A stretch of DNA of 64,000 bases, taken from contig NZ_AVCK01000006.1 in the NCBI RefSeq assembly GCF_000747155.1, forward strand, positions 1-64,000, in the 5' to 3' direction. This DNA is from Arenimonas metalli CF5-1. Lineage in GTDB: Bacteria; Pseudomonadota; Gammaproteobacteria; Xanthomonadales; Xanthomonadaceae. Positions within the stretch are counted from its first letter, which is position 1. Each line of letters begins with the position of its first letter. Below the pieces are notes generated by a model, which was given only the letters and a program-made list of their open reading frames with translations, made no database searches and was not told the origin of the DNA. Of the stretch, positions 36,585-48,049 are shown piece by piece. A program made the position numbers and the translations under genes.

Positions 36585-37131
36585 GTCCGGATTCCCCGTA
36601 GTCGCGCAGCACGTCGCGCGCGTGGTCGCGCATCAGGTCGGTGTGCACGGCGATGCCGCGCTTCTCGAGTTCGCCCTTCCAGTCGGCGGGCAGCGGGCCT
36701 TCGTCGAAGCCGGCCAGCGTCTGCACGTCGTCGGCGCGCGCCGCGATCAGCAGTTCGTCGATGCCGGCCCAGATCAGCGCGCCGTAGCACATGCTGCAGG
36801 GCTGGGCCGAGGTGGCGAGCGTGATGCGGCCACCGGCCTGGTTCAGGCGGAAGCTCTGCACGCGCTGCTGGCTGGTGGTCAGCGCCATCACCTCGGCGTG
36901 CGCGGCCGAGCAGTTGTGCGGCACCACGCGGTTCACGCCGACGCCGATCAGGCGGCCTTCCTCGTTGAACACGGCGGCGCCGAACGGACCGCCGCTGCGG
37001 TGGTCGACGTTGCGGCGCGAGAGCTGGATCGCCAGCGCGATGCGGCTGTCGGTGTCCGGATAGCGCCGCTGGGCGTCCACTTCCTCGTGGACCCAGGCCG
37101 GCAGGGTGAGGTGCAGCTGCGCGTACAGCAC
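36574..37131 (-). CDS. Nucleoside/guanine deaminase family protein
   Basis: This 185-residue protein is a zinc-dependent member of the cytidine deaminase-like superfamily. It shows HAEVMAL (His ligand and catalytic Glu) and PCSMCYGALIWAG (P-C-x2-C zinc ligands), with NRVVPHNCSAAHAE between. It most resembles guanine or nucleoside deaminases rather than TadA. It lies 1 bp from the glnS stop and overlaps rlmM by 11 bp. The exact substrate is uncertain. Confidence 0.9.
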   Translation of the reverse strand: MLYAQLHLTLPAWVHEEVDAQRRYPDTDSRIALAIQLSRRNVDHRSGGPFGAAVFNEEGRLIGVGVNRVVPHNCSAAHAEVMALTTSQQRVQSFRLNQAGGRITLATSAQPCSMCYGALIWAGIDELLIAARADDVQTLAGFDEGPLPADWKGELEKRGIAVHTDLMRDHARDVLRDYGESGLVY

Positions 37132-37132
37132 G

Positions 37133-38881
<1,749 letters not shown>

Positions 38882-39004
38882 GCGTCCGGGGATGGCTGGC
38901 TGGGGTCGCCCAGTTTACCGGCTCGGGCGCCCCGGCGTTCCCGGGCTGAACGCAGGGGCCGGGGCGAGTATAGAATCGGGCGGGCCGGGGGGCGCCAAGA
39001 CCAC

Positions 39005-41200
39005 ATGGGGAGTTCGAGCTTGCGTTACTTGCCGGCGTTCCTGATCGCGAGCCTCCTGGCCCTGTGGCTGTCGGCAGCGCCCGCGCGGGCCGCCGCCCCG
39101 GCGCCGGCGCTAGACCTGGCGGTGATGGAAACGCCGGTGGGCACCACGCTGGACGACATCCTCACGGGGCGCGCCCAGCCCGGATTCACGCCGGTGCTGA
39201 CGCCCGGCTTCTCGTTCCAGGCCCGCCCCGACCGCGACCTCTGGGTGCGCATCCGCACCGAACTGCCCGAAGCGGGCGGCACCGACTGGCGGCTCGCCAT
39301 CGTCCGCGCCCCGCTGGACCGGATCCAGCTGAAGCTGCTGCCCGACGCCCGCGTGGTGGCGGAGGAGAGCTTCTTCCACGCGGCCGGGGACGACAATCCG
39401 TGGCCGGCGAATTTCCTGCTGCCGCTGCCGGCCGAACTGGCGGGCAAGAGCGAGTTCTACCTGCAGCTGCAGGGCAAGGTGAACGGCGGGCTGCACCTGC
39501 GGCTGCAGGACGCCGCCACCGCCCGCGCGTCGGAAGCGCAGGCGCGCCGGTTCTTCCGCTTCACCTACGGCGTCCTGCTGCTGGTGGCGGTGCTGTCGCT
39601 GGTGCGCCACGTCGAGGACAACCGGTCCGGGGCGCCGGCGGTCGGCGGCGCCGCGCTGGGCATCTGGCTGGCCTGCCTCGGCATCAACGGCCACCTGTAC
39701 TCGCTGCCGGAGTTGTCCCTGCTGGCCGATCGCGGCGCGACGGTGCCGCAGGCCCTGCTGCTGCTCTGCGCCGGGCCGATGGTGCTGGCCACGCGCTACT
39801 ACAGCGGCCTGGGCAAGGCCGCGCCCGGCCTGGTGCCCTGGGCCCGCGGACTGGGCTGGGGCCTGGTGCTGCTCGCGCTCTGGGGCATGCTGGGCGGGGT
39901 GCTGACGCCGCTGGCCACGCAGTGGCTGGCCTGGGTTGGCAACGGCGTGGCGCTGACGGCCTGCCTGGTGATGCTGCTGATGGATTCGCGCAGCTACCGC
40001 TGGGCGCCGCTGCTCACGCTGCTCGGCGCGGCGGTGGCGGTGCTGCTGCGGGTGCTGGCCGATGCCCAGGTGCTGGCGCCGACGCTGTTCAACCTCTATG
40101 GCTGGCAGCCGATGCTGGCCGCCACCGTGGCGCTGTACCTGGCCCTGCCGTGGATCCGCGCCCGGCTGCAGCGCTGGGCCATCCGCAAGCGGGCCGAGGC
40201 GCCCGAGCCGACCGCCGCCGAGAAGATCCAGCTGGCCCGCGAGCGCCTGGTCGAAAGCCTGCAGGCGGGCCTGAAATCGGCGGCCGACGGCGACCTCAAG
40301 TGGATCGCGTTCCGGCGCCTGCTCGATGGCCTCAAGCCCGTGCTCAGCCAGACCTCGGCGGCGGTGGTGGCGATGCATTTCCACGGCGAGGACCTCATGC
40401 AGGTGGAGCCGCCCTCGGCCGAAGGCCGCTACCGCGAACTGCTCGCCCAGCGCACGACCCTGCTCAAGAACCTCAGCCGCCTGCGCGCCCCGCAGCAGCT
40501 GGGCATCGATTTCGACGGGCCGGTGGGTCCGCTCGGCCAGGTGCAGCTGGCGGTGATCCCGCTGCCGATCCCGAAGCCGGGCTGGGGTGCGCTGCTGATC
40601 GAGCGCCAGGCCGACGTGACCTACAGCGACGCCGAGCTGGCGCTGTGCGCCGAGTTCGCCGCGGTCGCGATCATGGCCGGCGAAGAGGCCGCCGGCGCGG
40701 TGAAGGCGCAGAAGTCGGCCGAAACCGATCCGGCCACCGGCGTGCTGCGGGTCGAGGCCCTGCGCCAGCGGCTGGACAAGCACATGGAGACCGCGCGCCT
40801 CAAGCAGACCCCGCTCAGCCTGCTCTGCATCCAGCTCGACCAGGCGGCCGCGCTGCGCGAGGGCAGCGGCGAGGTCGGCGCCACCGCCGGCCTGCGCCCG
40901 GTGGCCGAGCTGCTGTTGGAGGAAATCGAGTATGGCGACGTGATCGGCCGCTCGGGTCCCGATGGTTTCCTGGTGCTGGCGCCCGGCCGCAAGCTGCTGC
41001 AGGCGCGCGATTACGCCGAGCGCCTGCGTGCCGCCATCAGCCGGCTCCGCATCGACCCGCGCATCGCGCCCAGCCTCAGCGTCAGCGTCGGCGTCGCCCA
41101 GGCCGGTCCCGACGAACGCGACCCCGCCGGCATCCTCGAGCGCGCCGCCCGCGCCGCCCAGATCGCCAACAAGAACGGCGGCAACCAGATCTTCAACTGA
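39005..41200 (+). CDS. 7TM receptor-GAF-degenerate GGDEF protein
   Basis: This 731-residue protein has a signal peptide (1-30), an extracytoplasmic 7TMR-DISM-like sensor domain (about 35-180) and seven or eight membrane helices (about 185-385). A GAF-like region follows (about 415-570), and a C-terminal GGDEF-type domain begins DPATGVLRVEALRQRLD (about 578). The active-site loop reads RSGPDGFLVL, so GGDEF is replaced by GPDGF: two key positions are lost and diguanylate cyclase activity is unlikely. It may act as a c-di-GMP or GTP-binding signalling protein. A TATAGAAT box at 38969-38976 is a plausible -10. A longer upstream frame is antisense to glnS and was not used. Confidence 0.88.
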   Translation: MGSSSLRYLPAFLIASLLALWLSAAPARAAAPAPALDLAVMETPVGTTLDDILTGRAQPGFTPVLTPGFSFQARPDRDLWVRIRTELPEAGGTDWRLAIVRAPLDRIQLKLLPDARVVAEESFFHAAGDDNPWPANFLLPLPAELAGKSEFYLQLQGKVNGGLHLRLQDAATARASEAQARRFFRFTYGVLLLVAVLSLVRHVEDNRSGAPAVGGAALGIWLACLGINGHLYSLPELSLLADRGATVPQALLLLCAGPMVLATRYYSGLGKAAPGLVPWARGLGWGLVLLALWGMLGGVLTPLATQWLAWVGNGVALTACLVMLLMDSRSYRWAPLLTLLGAAVAVLLRVLADAQVLAPTLFNLYGWQPMLAATVALYLALPWIRARLQRWAIRKRAEAPEPTAAEKIQLARERLVESLQAGLKSAADGDLKWIAFRRLLDGLKPVLSQTSAAVVAMHFHGEDLMQVEPPSAEGRYRELLAQRTTLLKNLSRLRAPQQLGIDFDGPVGPLGQVQLAVIPLPIPKPGWGALLIERQADVTYSDAELALCAEFAAVAIMAGEEAAGAVKAQKSAETDPATGVLRVEALRQRLDKHMETARLKQTPLSLLCIQLDQAAALREGSGEVGATAGLRPVAELLLEEIEYGDVIGRSGPDGFLVLAPGRKLLQARDYAERLRAAISRLRIDPRIAPSLSVSVGVAQAGPDERDPAGILERAARAAQIANKNGGNQIFN

Positions 41201-41208
41201 GGCGCCCG

Positions 41209-41859
41209 ATGTCCACCACGCTCGTGATCGGCAACAAGAACTACTCGTCCTGGTCGCTGCGGCCCTGGCTGCTGCTGCGGCACGCCGGCGTGTCCTTCGA
41301 CGAGGTGCGGCTGCCGCTCGATACGCCGGAGTTCCGCGATCAGGTCGGGCGATGGTCGCCCAGCCGGCGGGTGCCGGTGCTGCATGACGGCGAGCTGGCG
41401 GTCTGGGATTCGCTGGCGATCTGCGAGTACGCCAACGAGCGCTGGCTCGCCGGCGAAGGCTGGCCGGCCGATGCGGCGGCCCGCGCCGTCGCGCGCAGCG
41501 CCGCGGCGGAAATGCATTCGGGCTTCGGGGCGCTGCGCGCCCAGCTGCCGATGAACCTGCGCCGGCAGCCGCGCGGCAAGCACTGGGATGCCGACGCCGA
41601 CCGCGACATCGCCCGCGTGCAGGGGCTTTGGCGCGAGCTGCGCAGCCGGTTCGGCGCGGGCGGGCCCTTCCTCTGCGGGCGCTTCGGCATCGTCGATGCG
41701 ATGTTCGCGCCGGTCTGCGTTCGCTTCCGCGGCTACGGCGTCGAGTGCGACGACACCGCGCGCGCTTTCATGGATGCGATTTTCGCGCTGCCGGCGATGC
41801 AGGAGTGGGAAGCCGCCGGCCTGGCCGAAACCGAGCGCGTCGGCGCGGACGAGGCCTGA
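41209..41859 (+). CDS. Glutathione S-transferase family protein
   Basis: This 216-residue GST has an N-terminal thioredoxin-like domain ([21 protein letters not shown], with the Ser-Ser of SSWS as candidate catalytic residues; [21 protein letters not shown] with the cis-Pro and the glutathione-contacting Asp-Ser). The all-helical C-terminal domain carries [14 protein letters not shown]. It starts 8 bp after the preceding gene and ends just before apt. The substrate is unknown. Confidence 0.93.
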   Translation: MSTTLVIGNKNYSSWSLRPWLLLRHAGVSFDEVRLPLDTPEFRDQVGRWSPSRRVPVLHDGELAVWDSLAICEYANERWLAGEGWPADAAARAVARSAAAEMHSGFGALRAQLPMNLRRQPRGKHWDADADRDIARVQGLWRELRSRFGAGGPFLCGRFGIVDAMFAPVCVRFRGYGVECDDTARAFMDAIFALPAMQEWEAAGLAETERVGADEA

Positions 41860-41863
41860 GCCG

Positions 41864-42382
41864 GTGGCGCCGTTCGCGTCGCTGGTGCGCGAGATCGTCG
41901 ACTTCCCCAAGCCGGGCATCCGGTTCAAGGACATCAGTCCGCTGTTGGCCGACGGGCCCGGTTTCGCGGCCGCCATCAGCGCGATGGCCGAGCCGTGGCG
42001 CGATGCGCGCCTGCAGGCGGTGGTCGGCATCGAGGCGCGGGGCTTTATCCTCGGTGCGCCCTTGGCCCGCGAGCTCGGCGTCGGCTTCGTGCCGGTGCGC
42101 AAGCCGGGCAAGCTGCCGGGCGCGGTGATCGAGGAAAGCTACGCGCTCGAGTACGGCACCGACCGCCTGCAGGTTCACCGCGACGCCTTGCCCGCCGGCG
42201 CGCGCGTGCTGCTGGTGGACGACGTGCTGGCCACGGGCGGCACGCTGGCGGCCGCGGCACGGCTGGTGTCCCGGCTGGGGCTGGAGCTGGTGGGTGGCGC
42301 GGTGCTGATGGAGCTGGCCGTGCTCGACGGTCGCCGCCACTGGACCTCGAGCGCGCCGCTGCTGGCCACGCTGCGCTACTGA
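41864..42382 (+). CDS. apt: Adenine phosphoribosyltransferase
   Basis: Apt makes AMP from adenine and PRPP (purine salvage). The 172-residue product has [20 protein letters not shown] at the N-terminus, [14 protein letters not shown], and the PRPP loop [19 protein letters not shown] at 41864, 2 bp after the GST stop, is the most likely start; no suitable ATG lies nearby in frame. It converges with the following minus-strand gene, with only one base between the stop codons. Confidence 0.95.
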   Translation: MAPFASLVREIVDFPKPGIRFKDISPLLADGPGFAAAISAMAEPWRDARLQAVVGIEARGFILGAPLARELGVGFVPVRKPGKLPGAVIEESYALEYGTDRLQVHRDALPAGARVLLVDDVLATGGTLAAAARLVSRLGLELVGGAVLMELAVLDGRRHWTSSAPLLATLRY

Positions 42383-42383
42383 G

Positions 42384-43022
42384 TCAGTACGACGCCAGCG
42401 CGCACACGTACACCACTTCGCAGCCGCCGTTGCCGCTGTCCTCGCGGCTGAGCGAGCTGCGCCAGGTCCAGCCATCGGCGCCGCGCACTTCCACCAGCCA
42501 GCCGCGCAGGCGCACGGTCTGGCCTGGCCGCACCCGCGACAGCGCTTCGGCGACGCTCGCATCGGCGGGGATCATGTGCATGTTGGCGCTGCTGGCGATG
42601 ATCTCGTCCAGCGGCAGCGGCGGGCCGTCGCTGCCCCAGCGGTAGAAATACCAGCGGCCCGACTGCCAGATGTCCAGCGGTTCGTAGAACTCCTCGCGCG
42701 CCATGCGGCCCCAGCCCAGCGCGAGGTCGGTGGGCGAGAGCGCCGCGTTGCGATCGAAGCGGTAGTCCTCGCGCGCCAGCACCCTGGCCTCGATCGCGAA
42801 GCCGGCGAGTGGCGAGACCTCGTGCCCGGCGAGCCGGAACGGCGGCATCGCCGGCGAGGCGGGCGTCTGCAGGGGCGCGCGGAGATCCACCTGGCCTTCC
42901 GGCGGCACGCAGCGCACCGCGGCACCCTCGCGCATCGCCCGCGGCGCGTCGTCGTCGCGTGCGCCGGCCCACAGCAGCGCCGCCAGCGCCGCCGCGATCA
43001 GGATCCAGAGCCAGCGCGGCAT
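42384..43022 (-). CDS. Membrane-anchored protein of unknown function
   Basis: This 212-residue protein has an N-terminal membrane anchor or signal segment ([20 protein letters not shown]). The remainder (LAREDYRFDRNAALSPTDLALGWGRM, YEPLDIWQSGRWYFYRWG, then SGNGGCEVVYVCALASY at the C-terminus) looks like a conserved single-domain periplasmic protein with two Cys that could pair. I do not recognise the family. It shares one base with the DUF3501 gene upstream. Confidence 0.75.
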   Translation of the reverse strand: MPRWLWILIAAALAALLWAGARDDDAPRAMREGAAVRCVPPEGQVDLRAPLQTPASPAMPPFRLAGHEVSPLAGFAIEARVLAREDYRFDRNAALSPTDLALGWGRMAREEFYEPLDIWQSGRWYFYRWGSDGPPLPLDEIIASSANMHMIPADASVAEALSRVRPGQTVRLRGWLVEVRGADGWTWRSSLSREDSGNGGCEVVYVCALASY

Positions 43023-43603
43023 CAGTCGAAATCCTCGGCCAGCGCTTCGCGCGTGATCGCGTCGAGCGTGGTTTCCACGGGCAGGCGGTCGTCGGCGATG
43101 CCGAAGGCGAGGGCGTCGCCGGCACGGATCGCGGCGATCGCGGCCGGCGCGAATTCGAAGCGCAGGAAATGAACGGCCGAGGTCTTGCCGCCCTCGCTGC
43201 GCGGCAGGTCTTCGTCGGCGATCGCGAACACCGGCGTCCGCGCGCCGACCCGCGCATAGACGCGGTGCTCGACGCCGCCCAGCGCGCCCAGCGCCTGCTG
43301 GCGCGCAGCCGCATCGGCAAAGGCGAACATCAGCGTGGCCTTGAGGTTGGCGCCGTCGGGCACCAGCGGGTTGTAGGCGGCCAGCTCGTCGTCGATGGCA
43401 CCGGCGTCGGCCAGGCGTTCGACCCGCAGCATTTCCTGCACCTGGAACTGCACCGTCAGCCGGTCCTCGAACAGCAAAGTGGCGTAATCGCCCAGCGCGA
43501 CCCGGCGCCGCTGCTTGTGCGCGGCCAGGCGCGCGCGCAGTGCCGGGCGCACCGCCGCGTACGCCTCGGGCGAGAGCAGGCCGGCGCGGGTCAGCTTCTG
43601 CAT
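43022..43603 (-). CDS. DUF3501 family protein
   Basis: This 193-residue cytosolic protein matches DUF3501 well: [71 protein letters not shown] and [21 protein letters not shown]. The biochemical role is unknown. In proteobacteria the family often sits beside rubrerythrin genes, as here: the rubrerythrin gene is 7 bp upstream on the same strand, suggesting a role in oxidative or iron stress. Confidence 0.92.
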   Translation of the reverse strand: MQKLTRAGLLSPEAYAAVRPALRARLAAHKQRRRVALGDYATLLFEDRLTVQFQVQEMLRVERLADAGAIDDELAAYNPLVPDGANLKATLMFAFADAAARQQALGALGGVEHRVYARVGARTPVFAIADEDLPRSEGGKTSAVHFLRFEFAPAAIAAIRAGDALAFGIADDRLPVETTLDAITREALAEDFD

Positions 43604-43610
43604 CGGGGGT

Positions 43611-44042
43611 TCAGGGCGTGGCCTGTGCCGCCAGCTCGTCGAGCGCCTTCTGGAAGCGGTTGGCGTGCGAGCGCTCGGCCTTGGCCAGGGTCTCGAACCA
43701 GTCGGCGATCTCGTCGAAGCCTTCCTCGCGCGCGGTGCGGGCCATGCCGGGGTACATGTCGGCGTATTCGTGGGTCTCGCCGGCGATCGCCGAGCGCAGG
43801 TTGTCGAGCGTGCCGCCGAAGGGCAGGCCGGTGGCGGGGTCGCTGCAGGACTCGAGGTATTCGAGGTGGCCGTGCGCGTGGCCGGTCTCGCCCTCGGCGG
43901 TGGAGCGGAACACCGAGGCGATGTCGGTGTGGCCCTCGACGTCGGCCTTCTGCGCGAAGTAGAGGTAGCGGCGGTTGGCCTCGGCCTCGCGGGTGAAGGC
44001 CAGCTTGAGGTTTTCCTCGGTGCGGGTGCCCTTGGGGCTCAT
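43611..44042 (-). CDS. Rubrerythrin-like diiron protein (no rubredoxin domain)
   Basis: This 143-residue ferritin-like four-helix protein has repeated E-x6-Y/E-x2-H patterns that supply the diiron site: [54 protein letters not shown] and [14 protein letters not shown]. Rubrerythrins reduce peroxide. This one ends after the diiron domain and lacks the C-terminal rubredoxin module, so electrons must come from another protein. It is the first gene of the rubrerythrin-DUF3501-unknown operon and lies 1.7 kb from oxyR/ahpC. Confidence 0.93.
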   Translation of the reverse strand: MSPKGTRTEENLKLAFTREAEANRRYLYFAQKADVEGHTDIASVFRSTAEGETGHAHGHLEYLESCSDPATGLPFGGTLDNLRSAIAGETHEYADMYPGMARTAREEGFDEIADWFETLAKAERSHANRFQKALDELAAQATP

Positions 44043-44127
44043 CGTGTCACCTGTTCGCGGGGCCGGGGCGGGGCCCGGAGGCCCCGACTATTGCCGCGCC
44101 CGGCCGGCGATGCAAGACACCCTTGGC

Positions 44128-44526
44128 TCAGGCCGCGGCGACCACCGAGGTCACGCGCAGGCGCAGCGCCCGGCCGCCCGGCGCCTGCCAGTCGATGGCC
44201 TGGCCGACCGACAGCCCCAGCAGCGCGCTGCCCACCGGGGCCAGCACCGACACGCGGCCGGTGGCCACGTCCGCGTCCTGCGGGAAAACCAGCGTGAACT
44301 GGTGCGTTTCGCCGCTCACCTCGTCGACGCAGGTGACGGTGGCGTTCATGGTCACCACGTCGCCCGGCACCTGTTCGGCCGGCAGCACGCGCGCGCGCTC
44401 GAGCTCGGCGCCGAGCGACTGCGCCGCGGGCAGGCCGCGCAGCGCCGGCGACTCCAGCATCTGCTCGAGGCGGGCGAGGTCGACGTTGCCCAGGGTGATC
44501 GGGGGCAGGGTGGTCTGCGATGGCAT
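44128..44526 (-). CDS. rnk: Regulator of nucleoside diphosphate kinase (Rnk-like)
   Basis: This 132-residue protein has a GreA/GreB-type C-terminal domain ([48 protein letters not shown]) and a short N-terminal helical part, the Rnk layout. Rnk binds RNA polymerase in competition with Gre factors. The ATG at 44526 was chosen because a GGAGG site lies 5 bases upstream. A terminator-like hairpin precedes it in the leader. Confidence 0.9.
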   Translation of the reverse strand: MPSQTTLPPITLGNVDLARLEQMLESPALRGLPAAQSLGAELERARVLPAEQVPGDVVTMNATVTCVDEVSGETHQFTLVFPQDADVATGRVSVLAPVGSALLGLSVGQAIDWQAPGGRALRLRVTSVVAAA

Positions 44527-44536
44527 GGCGTCCTCC

Positions 44537-44572
44537 AAAAAGTAAACGGGCGGCGCGCCTGGCGCACCGCCC
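44537..44572 (-). terminator. Terminator-like hairpin between oxyR and rnk
   Basis: On the minus strand GGGCGGTGCG pairs with CGCGCCGCCC-type sequence, followed by GTTTACTTTTT. It ends just before the rnk ribosome binding site. It may end the oxyR transcript or act as an attenuator in the rnk leader. Confidence 0.55.
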
Positions 44573-44620
44573 GGGTGTGTACGAATTGTTCGGATACCGT
44601 AGCCCGCGCGGCCGTGGGGT

Positions 44621-45571
44621 TCAAGCCCCGGCGCGGCGCTTGCCGCGCGCGGCGGCGCTGGTCTGCTTCGGCGGATCGAGCAGGCCGGGCGGCAGGTCGC
44701 GCAGCACTTCGGCCAGCTGGTGCAGGAAGCCGCCCATCGCCGAACTCTTGCGCCAGGCCAGGGCGAGCTTGCGCGATGGCGGCGGGTTGCCGAACTCGAG
44801 CAGCCGGATGTTCTCGGACGGCGACACCGGCGGCTTCACCGCGAGCATCGGCAGCAGCGTCACGCCGACGCCGGCCGCGACCATCTGGCGCAGGGTCTCC
44901 AGGCTGGTGGCGCGGAAGCCCTCCTTTTCGCCGGCGCCGGCCAGGCTGCACACGGCCAGTGCCTGGTCGCGCAGGCAGTGGCCTTCCTCGAGCAGCAGCA
45001 GGTGCTGGTCGCTGAGTTCGGCCAGGCGCAGGTCGCGGTGGCCGGCGAGCGGGTGGCCCTCGGGCACGGCGAGCATGAAGGGTTCCTCGAACAGGAAAGC
45101 CGTCTCCAGCCAGTCCTCGTGCAGCGGCAGCGCCAGCACGGCGGCGTCGAGCTTGCCGTCGCGCAGCAGGTGCAGCACGGCCTCGGTTTTTTCTTCCACC
45201 AGCAGCAGTTCGAGGCGCGGGAAACGGGCGCGTATGCGCGGCACCACGTGCGGCAGCAGGTAGGGGCCGAGCGTGGGGAAGAAGCCGATGCGCACGCTGC
45301 CCGCTTCGGGGTCGCTGGTGCGGCGCGCGGTTTCGCGCATCTGCTCGACCTCGGCCAGCACGCGGCGGGCGCGGGCGGCGATGTCGTGGCCGGCCGGCGT
45401 CAGCATCACGTGCCGCGGCGCGCGCTCGACCAGCGAGACGCCGAGCTCGTCCTCGAGCTTCTTGATCTGCGTGGACAGGGTGGGCTGGCTCACGTGGCAA
45501 GCGTCGGCGGCGCGCCCGAAATGCCGCAGTTCCGCCAGGGCCACCAGGTATCGCAGGTCGCGCAGGTTCAT
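44621..45571 (-). CDS. oxyR: Hydrogen peroxide-inducible activator OxyR
   Basis: This is a LysR-type regulator that senses peroxide through a disulfide. In the 316-residue product the N-terminal helix-turn-helix reads HFGRAADACHVSQPTLSTQI. The redox pair is Cys199 and Cys208 (EEGHCLRDQALAVCSL), the same numbering as in E. coli OxyR, and GHCLRDQAL is fully conserved. The C-terminal tail beyond about 300 is basic and short. The gene is divergent from ahpC, and both share the inverted-repeat region 45639-45705, pointing to regulation of ahpC and itself. Confidence 0.97.
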   Translation of the reverse strand: MNLRDLRYLVALAELRHFGRAADACHVSQPTLSTQIKKLEDELGVSLVERAPRHVMLTPAGHDIAARARRVLAEVEQMRETARRTSDPEAGSVRIGFFPTLGPYLLPHVVPRIRARFPRLELLLVEEKTEAVLHLLRDGKLDAAVLALPLHEDWLETAFLFEEPFMLAVPEGHPLAGHRDLRLAELSDQHLLLLEEGHCLRDQALAVCSLAGAGEKEGFRATSLETLRQMVAAGVGVTLLPMLAVKPPVSPSENIRLLEFGNPPPSRKLALAWRKSSAMGGFLHQLAEVLRDLPPGLLDPPKQTSAAARGKRRAGA

Positions 45572-45638
45572 CGGGATTGCCGCCGCCTATGGATGCGGAG
45601 CCAGTAATGCGCCTTGGAAATGGGTTTGTCGAGCCATA

Positions 45639-45705
45639 AATATACAAAACCTATCAAAATGATTGAATCAATCTAATTTTCACATTGATAGGTTTTGTCT
45701 AATAT
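45639..45705. promoter_or_regulatory. Symmetric oxyR-ahpC control region (putative OxyR sites)
   Basis: Perfect 13-bp inverted repeats ACAAAACCTATCA (45644-45656) and TGATAGGTTTTGT (45686-45698) face the two divergent genes. Each contains ATAGGTTTTGT, close to the OxyR half-site pattern ATAG-x7-CTAT, and is followed by an AT-rich possible -10 (TATATT for oxyR at 45639-45644; TAATAT for ahpC at 45700-45705). A smaller palindrome GATTGAATCAATC lies between them. OxyR binding is inferred from sequence and context. Confidence 0.75.
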
Positions 45706-45752
45706 TCACGCAAGTTTCGATTTACCTCCCCCTCCAACCCAAGGAACCCCCC

Positions 45753-46316
45753 ATGTCCCTGATCAATACCGAAGTGAAGCCGTTCAAGGCCCAGGCCTTC
45801 CACAACGGCAAGTTCGTCGAAGTGACCGAGGCCAGCCTGAAGGGCAAGTGGTCCGTGCTGATCTTCATGCCGGCCGCCTTCACCTTCAACTGCCCGACCG
45901 AGGTCGAGGACGCGGCCGCGAACTACGGCGAGTTCCAGGCCTCCGGCGCCGAGGTCTACATCGTCACCACCGACACCCACTTCTCGCACAAGGTTTGGCA
46001 CGAGACCTCGCCGGCCGTGGGCAAGGCGAAGTTCCCGCTGGTCGGCGACCCGACCCACCAGCTGACCCGCGCCTTCGACGTGCACATCGAGGAAGAGGGC
46101 CTGGCCCTGCGCGGCACCTTCATCATCAATCCGGAAGGCGTGATCAAGACCGCCGAGGTCCACGACAACGCCATCGCCCGCGACGTCACCGAGACCCTGC
46201 GCAAGCTCAAGGCCGCGCAGTTCGTCGCCGCCAACCCCGGCCAGGTCTGCCCGGCCAAGTGGAAGGAAGGCCAGAAGACCCTCGCCCCGTCGCTGGACCT
46301 GGTCGGCAAGATCTGA
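45753..46316 (+). CDS. ahpC: Peroxiredoxin (alkyl hydroperoxide reductase subunit C)
   Basis: AhpC is a typical 2-Cys peroxiredoxin that reduces hydrogen peroxide and organic peroxides. In the 187-residue product the peroxidatic Cys47 sits in [13 protein letters not shown] and the resolving Cys166 in [22 protein letters not shown] is also typical. The ATG at 45753 gives the standard N-terminus [11 protein letters not shown]. It is divergent from oxyR and followed, after a terminator, by ahpF, its reductase. Confidence 0.98.
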   Translation: MSLINTEVKPFKAQAFHNGKFVEVTEASLKGKWSVLIFMPAAFTFNCPTEVEDAAANYGEFQASGAEVYIVTTDTHFSHKVWHETSPAVGKAKFPLVGDPTHQLTRAFDVHIEEEGLALRGTFIINPEGVIKTAEVHDNAIARDVTETLRKLKAAQFVAANPGQVCPAKWKEGQKTLAPSLDLVGKI

Positions 46317-46330
46317 CCCCCGCAGCAAGG

Positions 46331-46367
46331 ACGGGGTCAGGTCCGGTACCTGGCCCCGTTTTTTTTT
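46331..46367 (+). terminator. Terminator between ahpC and ahpF
   Basis: The arms ACGGGGTCAGGT and ACCTGGCCCCGT form a 12-bp stem (one G-T pair) with a 5-base loop, followed by nine T residues. It should reduce ahpF expression relative to ahpC, as often seen for this pair. Confidence 0.92.
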
Positions 46368-46393
46368 CGCCCCCCATTCCCCGGAGCCACGCC

Positions 46394-47983
46394 ATGCTCG
46401 ACGCCACCCTGAAGACGCAGCTTTCGGCCTACCTCGAGAAGCTGCAGCTGCCCATCGAACTGCGCGCCTCGCTAGACGACGGCGACGCGTCGCGGGAGCT
46501 GCAGGCGCTGCTCGTGGAGATCGCCTCCCTTTCCGACAAGATCACCTTCGCGCGCACCGACGACGATGCGCGCCGGCCCTCGTTCGAGATCCTGCGCAGC
46601 GGCACCGACACCTCGGTGCGTTTCGCCGGCATCCCGATGGGCCATGAATTCACTTCGCTCGTGCTCGCGCTGCTGCAGGTCGGCGGCCATCCCTCGCGCG
46701 AATCCCAGGAGCTGCTGGCGCAGATCGCCGCGCTCGAGGGCGAGCACCGCTTCGAATGCTATTTCTCGCAGTCCTGCCAGAACTGCCCCGACGTGGTGCA
46801 GGCGCTGAACCTGATGGCGGTGCTGAACCCGGGCATCACCCACGTGGCGATCGATGGCGCGCTGTTCCAGGCCGAGGTCGAGGCGCGCCAGGTGATGGCC
46901 GTGCCCACGGTCTACCTCAACGGCGAGGTGTTCGGCGCCGGGCGCATGAGCCTGGCCGAGATCGTCGGCAAGCTCGACACCGGTGCCGCCGCCCGCGAGG
47001 CGCGCGCGCTCGACGAAAAGGCGCCCTTCGACGTGCTGGTGGTCGGCGGCGGCCCCGCCGGCGCCGCGGCGGCGATCTACGCCGCGCGCAAGGGCATCCG
47101 CACCGGCGTCGCGGCCGAGCGCTTCGGCGGGCAGGTGCTGGACACGATGGGCATCGAGAACCTGATCTCGGTAGCCGAGACGGAAGGGCCGAAGCTCGCC
47201 GCCGCGCTGGAGCAGAACGTGCGCGCCAACGACGTGGACGTGATGAACGGCCAGCGCGCGGCGAAGCTGCTGCCCGCGGGTGACGACGGCCTCATCCGGG
47301 TCGAGCTGGCCAGCGGCGCCGTGCTCAAGTCGCGCACCGTCGTGCTCGGCACCGGCGCCCGCTGGCGCCAGATGGGCGTGCCGGGCGAGGAGCAGTACCG
47401 CAACAAGGGCGTGGCCTACTGCCCGCACTGCGATGGCCCGCTGTTCAAGGGCAAGCGCGTGGCGGTGATCGGCGGCGGCAACTCCGGCGTCGAGGCCGCG
47501 ATCGACCTGGCCGGCATCGTCGCCCACGTCACCCTGGTCGAGTTTGACTCCAGGCTGCGCGCCGACGAGGTGCTGCAGCGCAAGCTGCGCAGCCTGGCCA
47601 ACGTCACCGTGCTGGTGAACGCGCAGACCACCGAAGTGCTGGGCGACGGCGGCAAGGTCAGCGGCCTGGCCTGGCGCGACCGCCTGCTGGGCAGCGAGCA
47701 CCGGCTCGAGCTCGAGGGAATCTTCGTGCAGATCGGCCTGCTGCCGAACACCGAATGGCTCATGGGCACGGTCGAGCTCAGTGCCCGCGGCGAGATCGTC
47801 ATCGACGAGCGCGGCCAGACGTCGGTGCCTGGCGTCTTCGCCGCCGGCGATGCCACCACGGTGCCGTACAAGCAGATCGTGGTCGCGATGGGCGCGGGTT
47901 CGACCGCGGCGCTCGGCGCGTTCGACCACCTGATCCGCGCCCCGCTCCGGTCGGTCGGCGGCACGTTGTCGGCCGCGGCCTGA
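46394..47983 (+). CDS. ahpF: Alkyl hydroperoxide reductase subunit F
   Basis: AhpF is a flavoprotein that passes electrons from NADH to AhpC. The 529-residue product has an N-terminal double-thioredoxin-like domain with the active CxxC at Cys128/Cys131 ([10 protein letters not shown]), then FAD-binding [21 protein letters not shown] (about 213-235) and the redox-active Cys343/Cys346 (AYCPHCDGP). The NAD-binding [17 protein letters not shown] and C-terminal [15 protein letters not shown] follow. It is 77 bp downstream of ahpC, beyond a terminator. Confidence 0.98.
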   Translation: MLDATLKTQLSAYLEKLQLPIELRASLDDGDASRELQALLVEIASLSDKITFARTDDDARRPSFEILRSGTDTSVRFAGIPMGHEFTSLVLALLQVGGHPSRESQELLAQIAALEGEHRFECYFSQSCQNCPDVVQALNLMAVLNPGITHVAIDGALFQAEVEARQVMAVPTVYLNGEVFGAGRMSLAEIVGKLDTGAAAREARALDEKAPFDVLVVGGGPAGAAAAIYAARKGIRTGVAAERFGGQVLDTMGIENLISVAETEGPKLAAALEQNVRANDVDVMNGQRAAKLLPAGDDGLIRVELASGAVLKSRTVVLGTGARWRQMGVPGEEQYRNKGVAYCPHCDGPLFKGKRVAVIGGGNSGVEAAIDLAGIVAHVTLVEFDSRLRADEVLQRKLRSLANVTVLVNAQTTEVLGDGGKVSGLAWRDRLLGSEHRLELEGIFVQIGLLPNTEWLMGTVELSARGEIVIDERGQTSVPGVFAAGDATTVPYKQIVVAMGAGSTAALGAFDHLIRAPLRSVGGTLSAAA

Positions 47984-48049
47984 GCCGGGCAATCGCGCCG
48001 GCCCGCGCGGCCGGCGCTATGATGGCGCGGTCCCGAGAGGATCGCGCCC

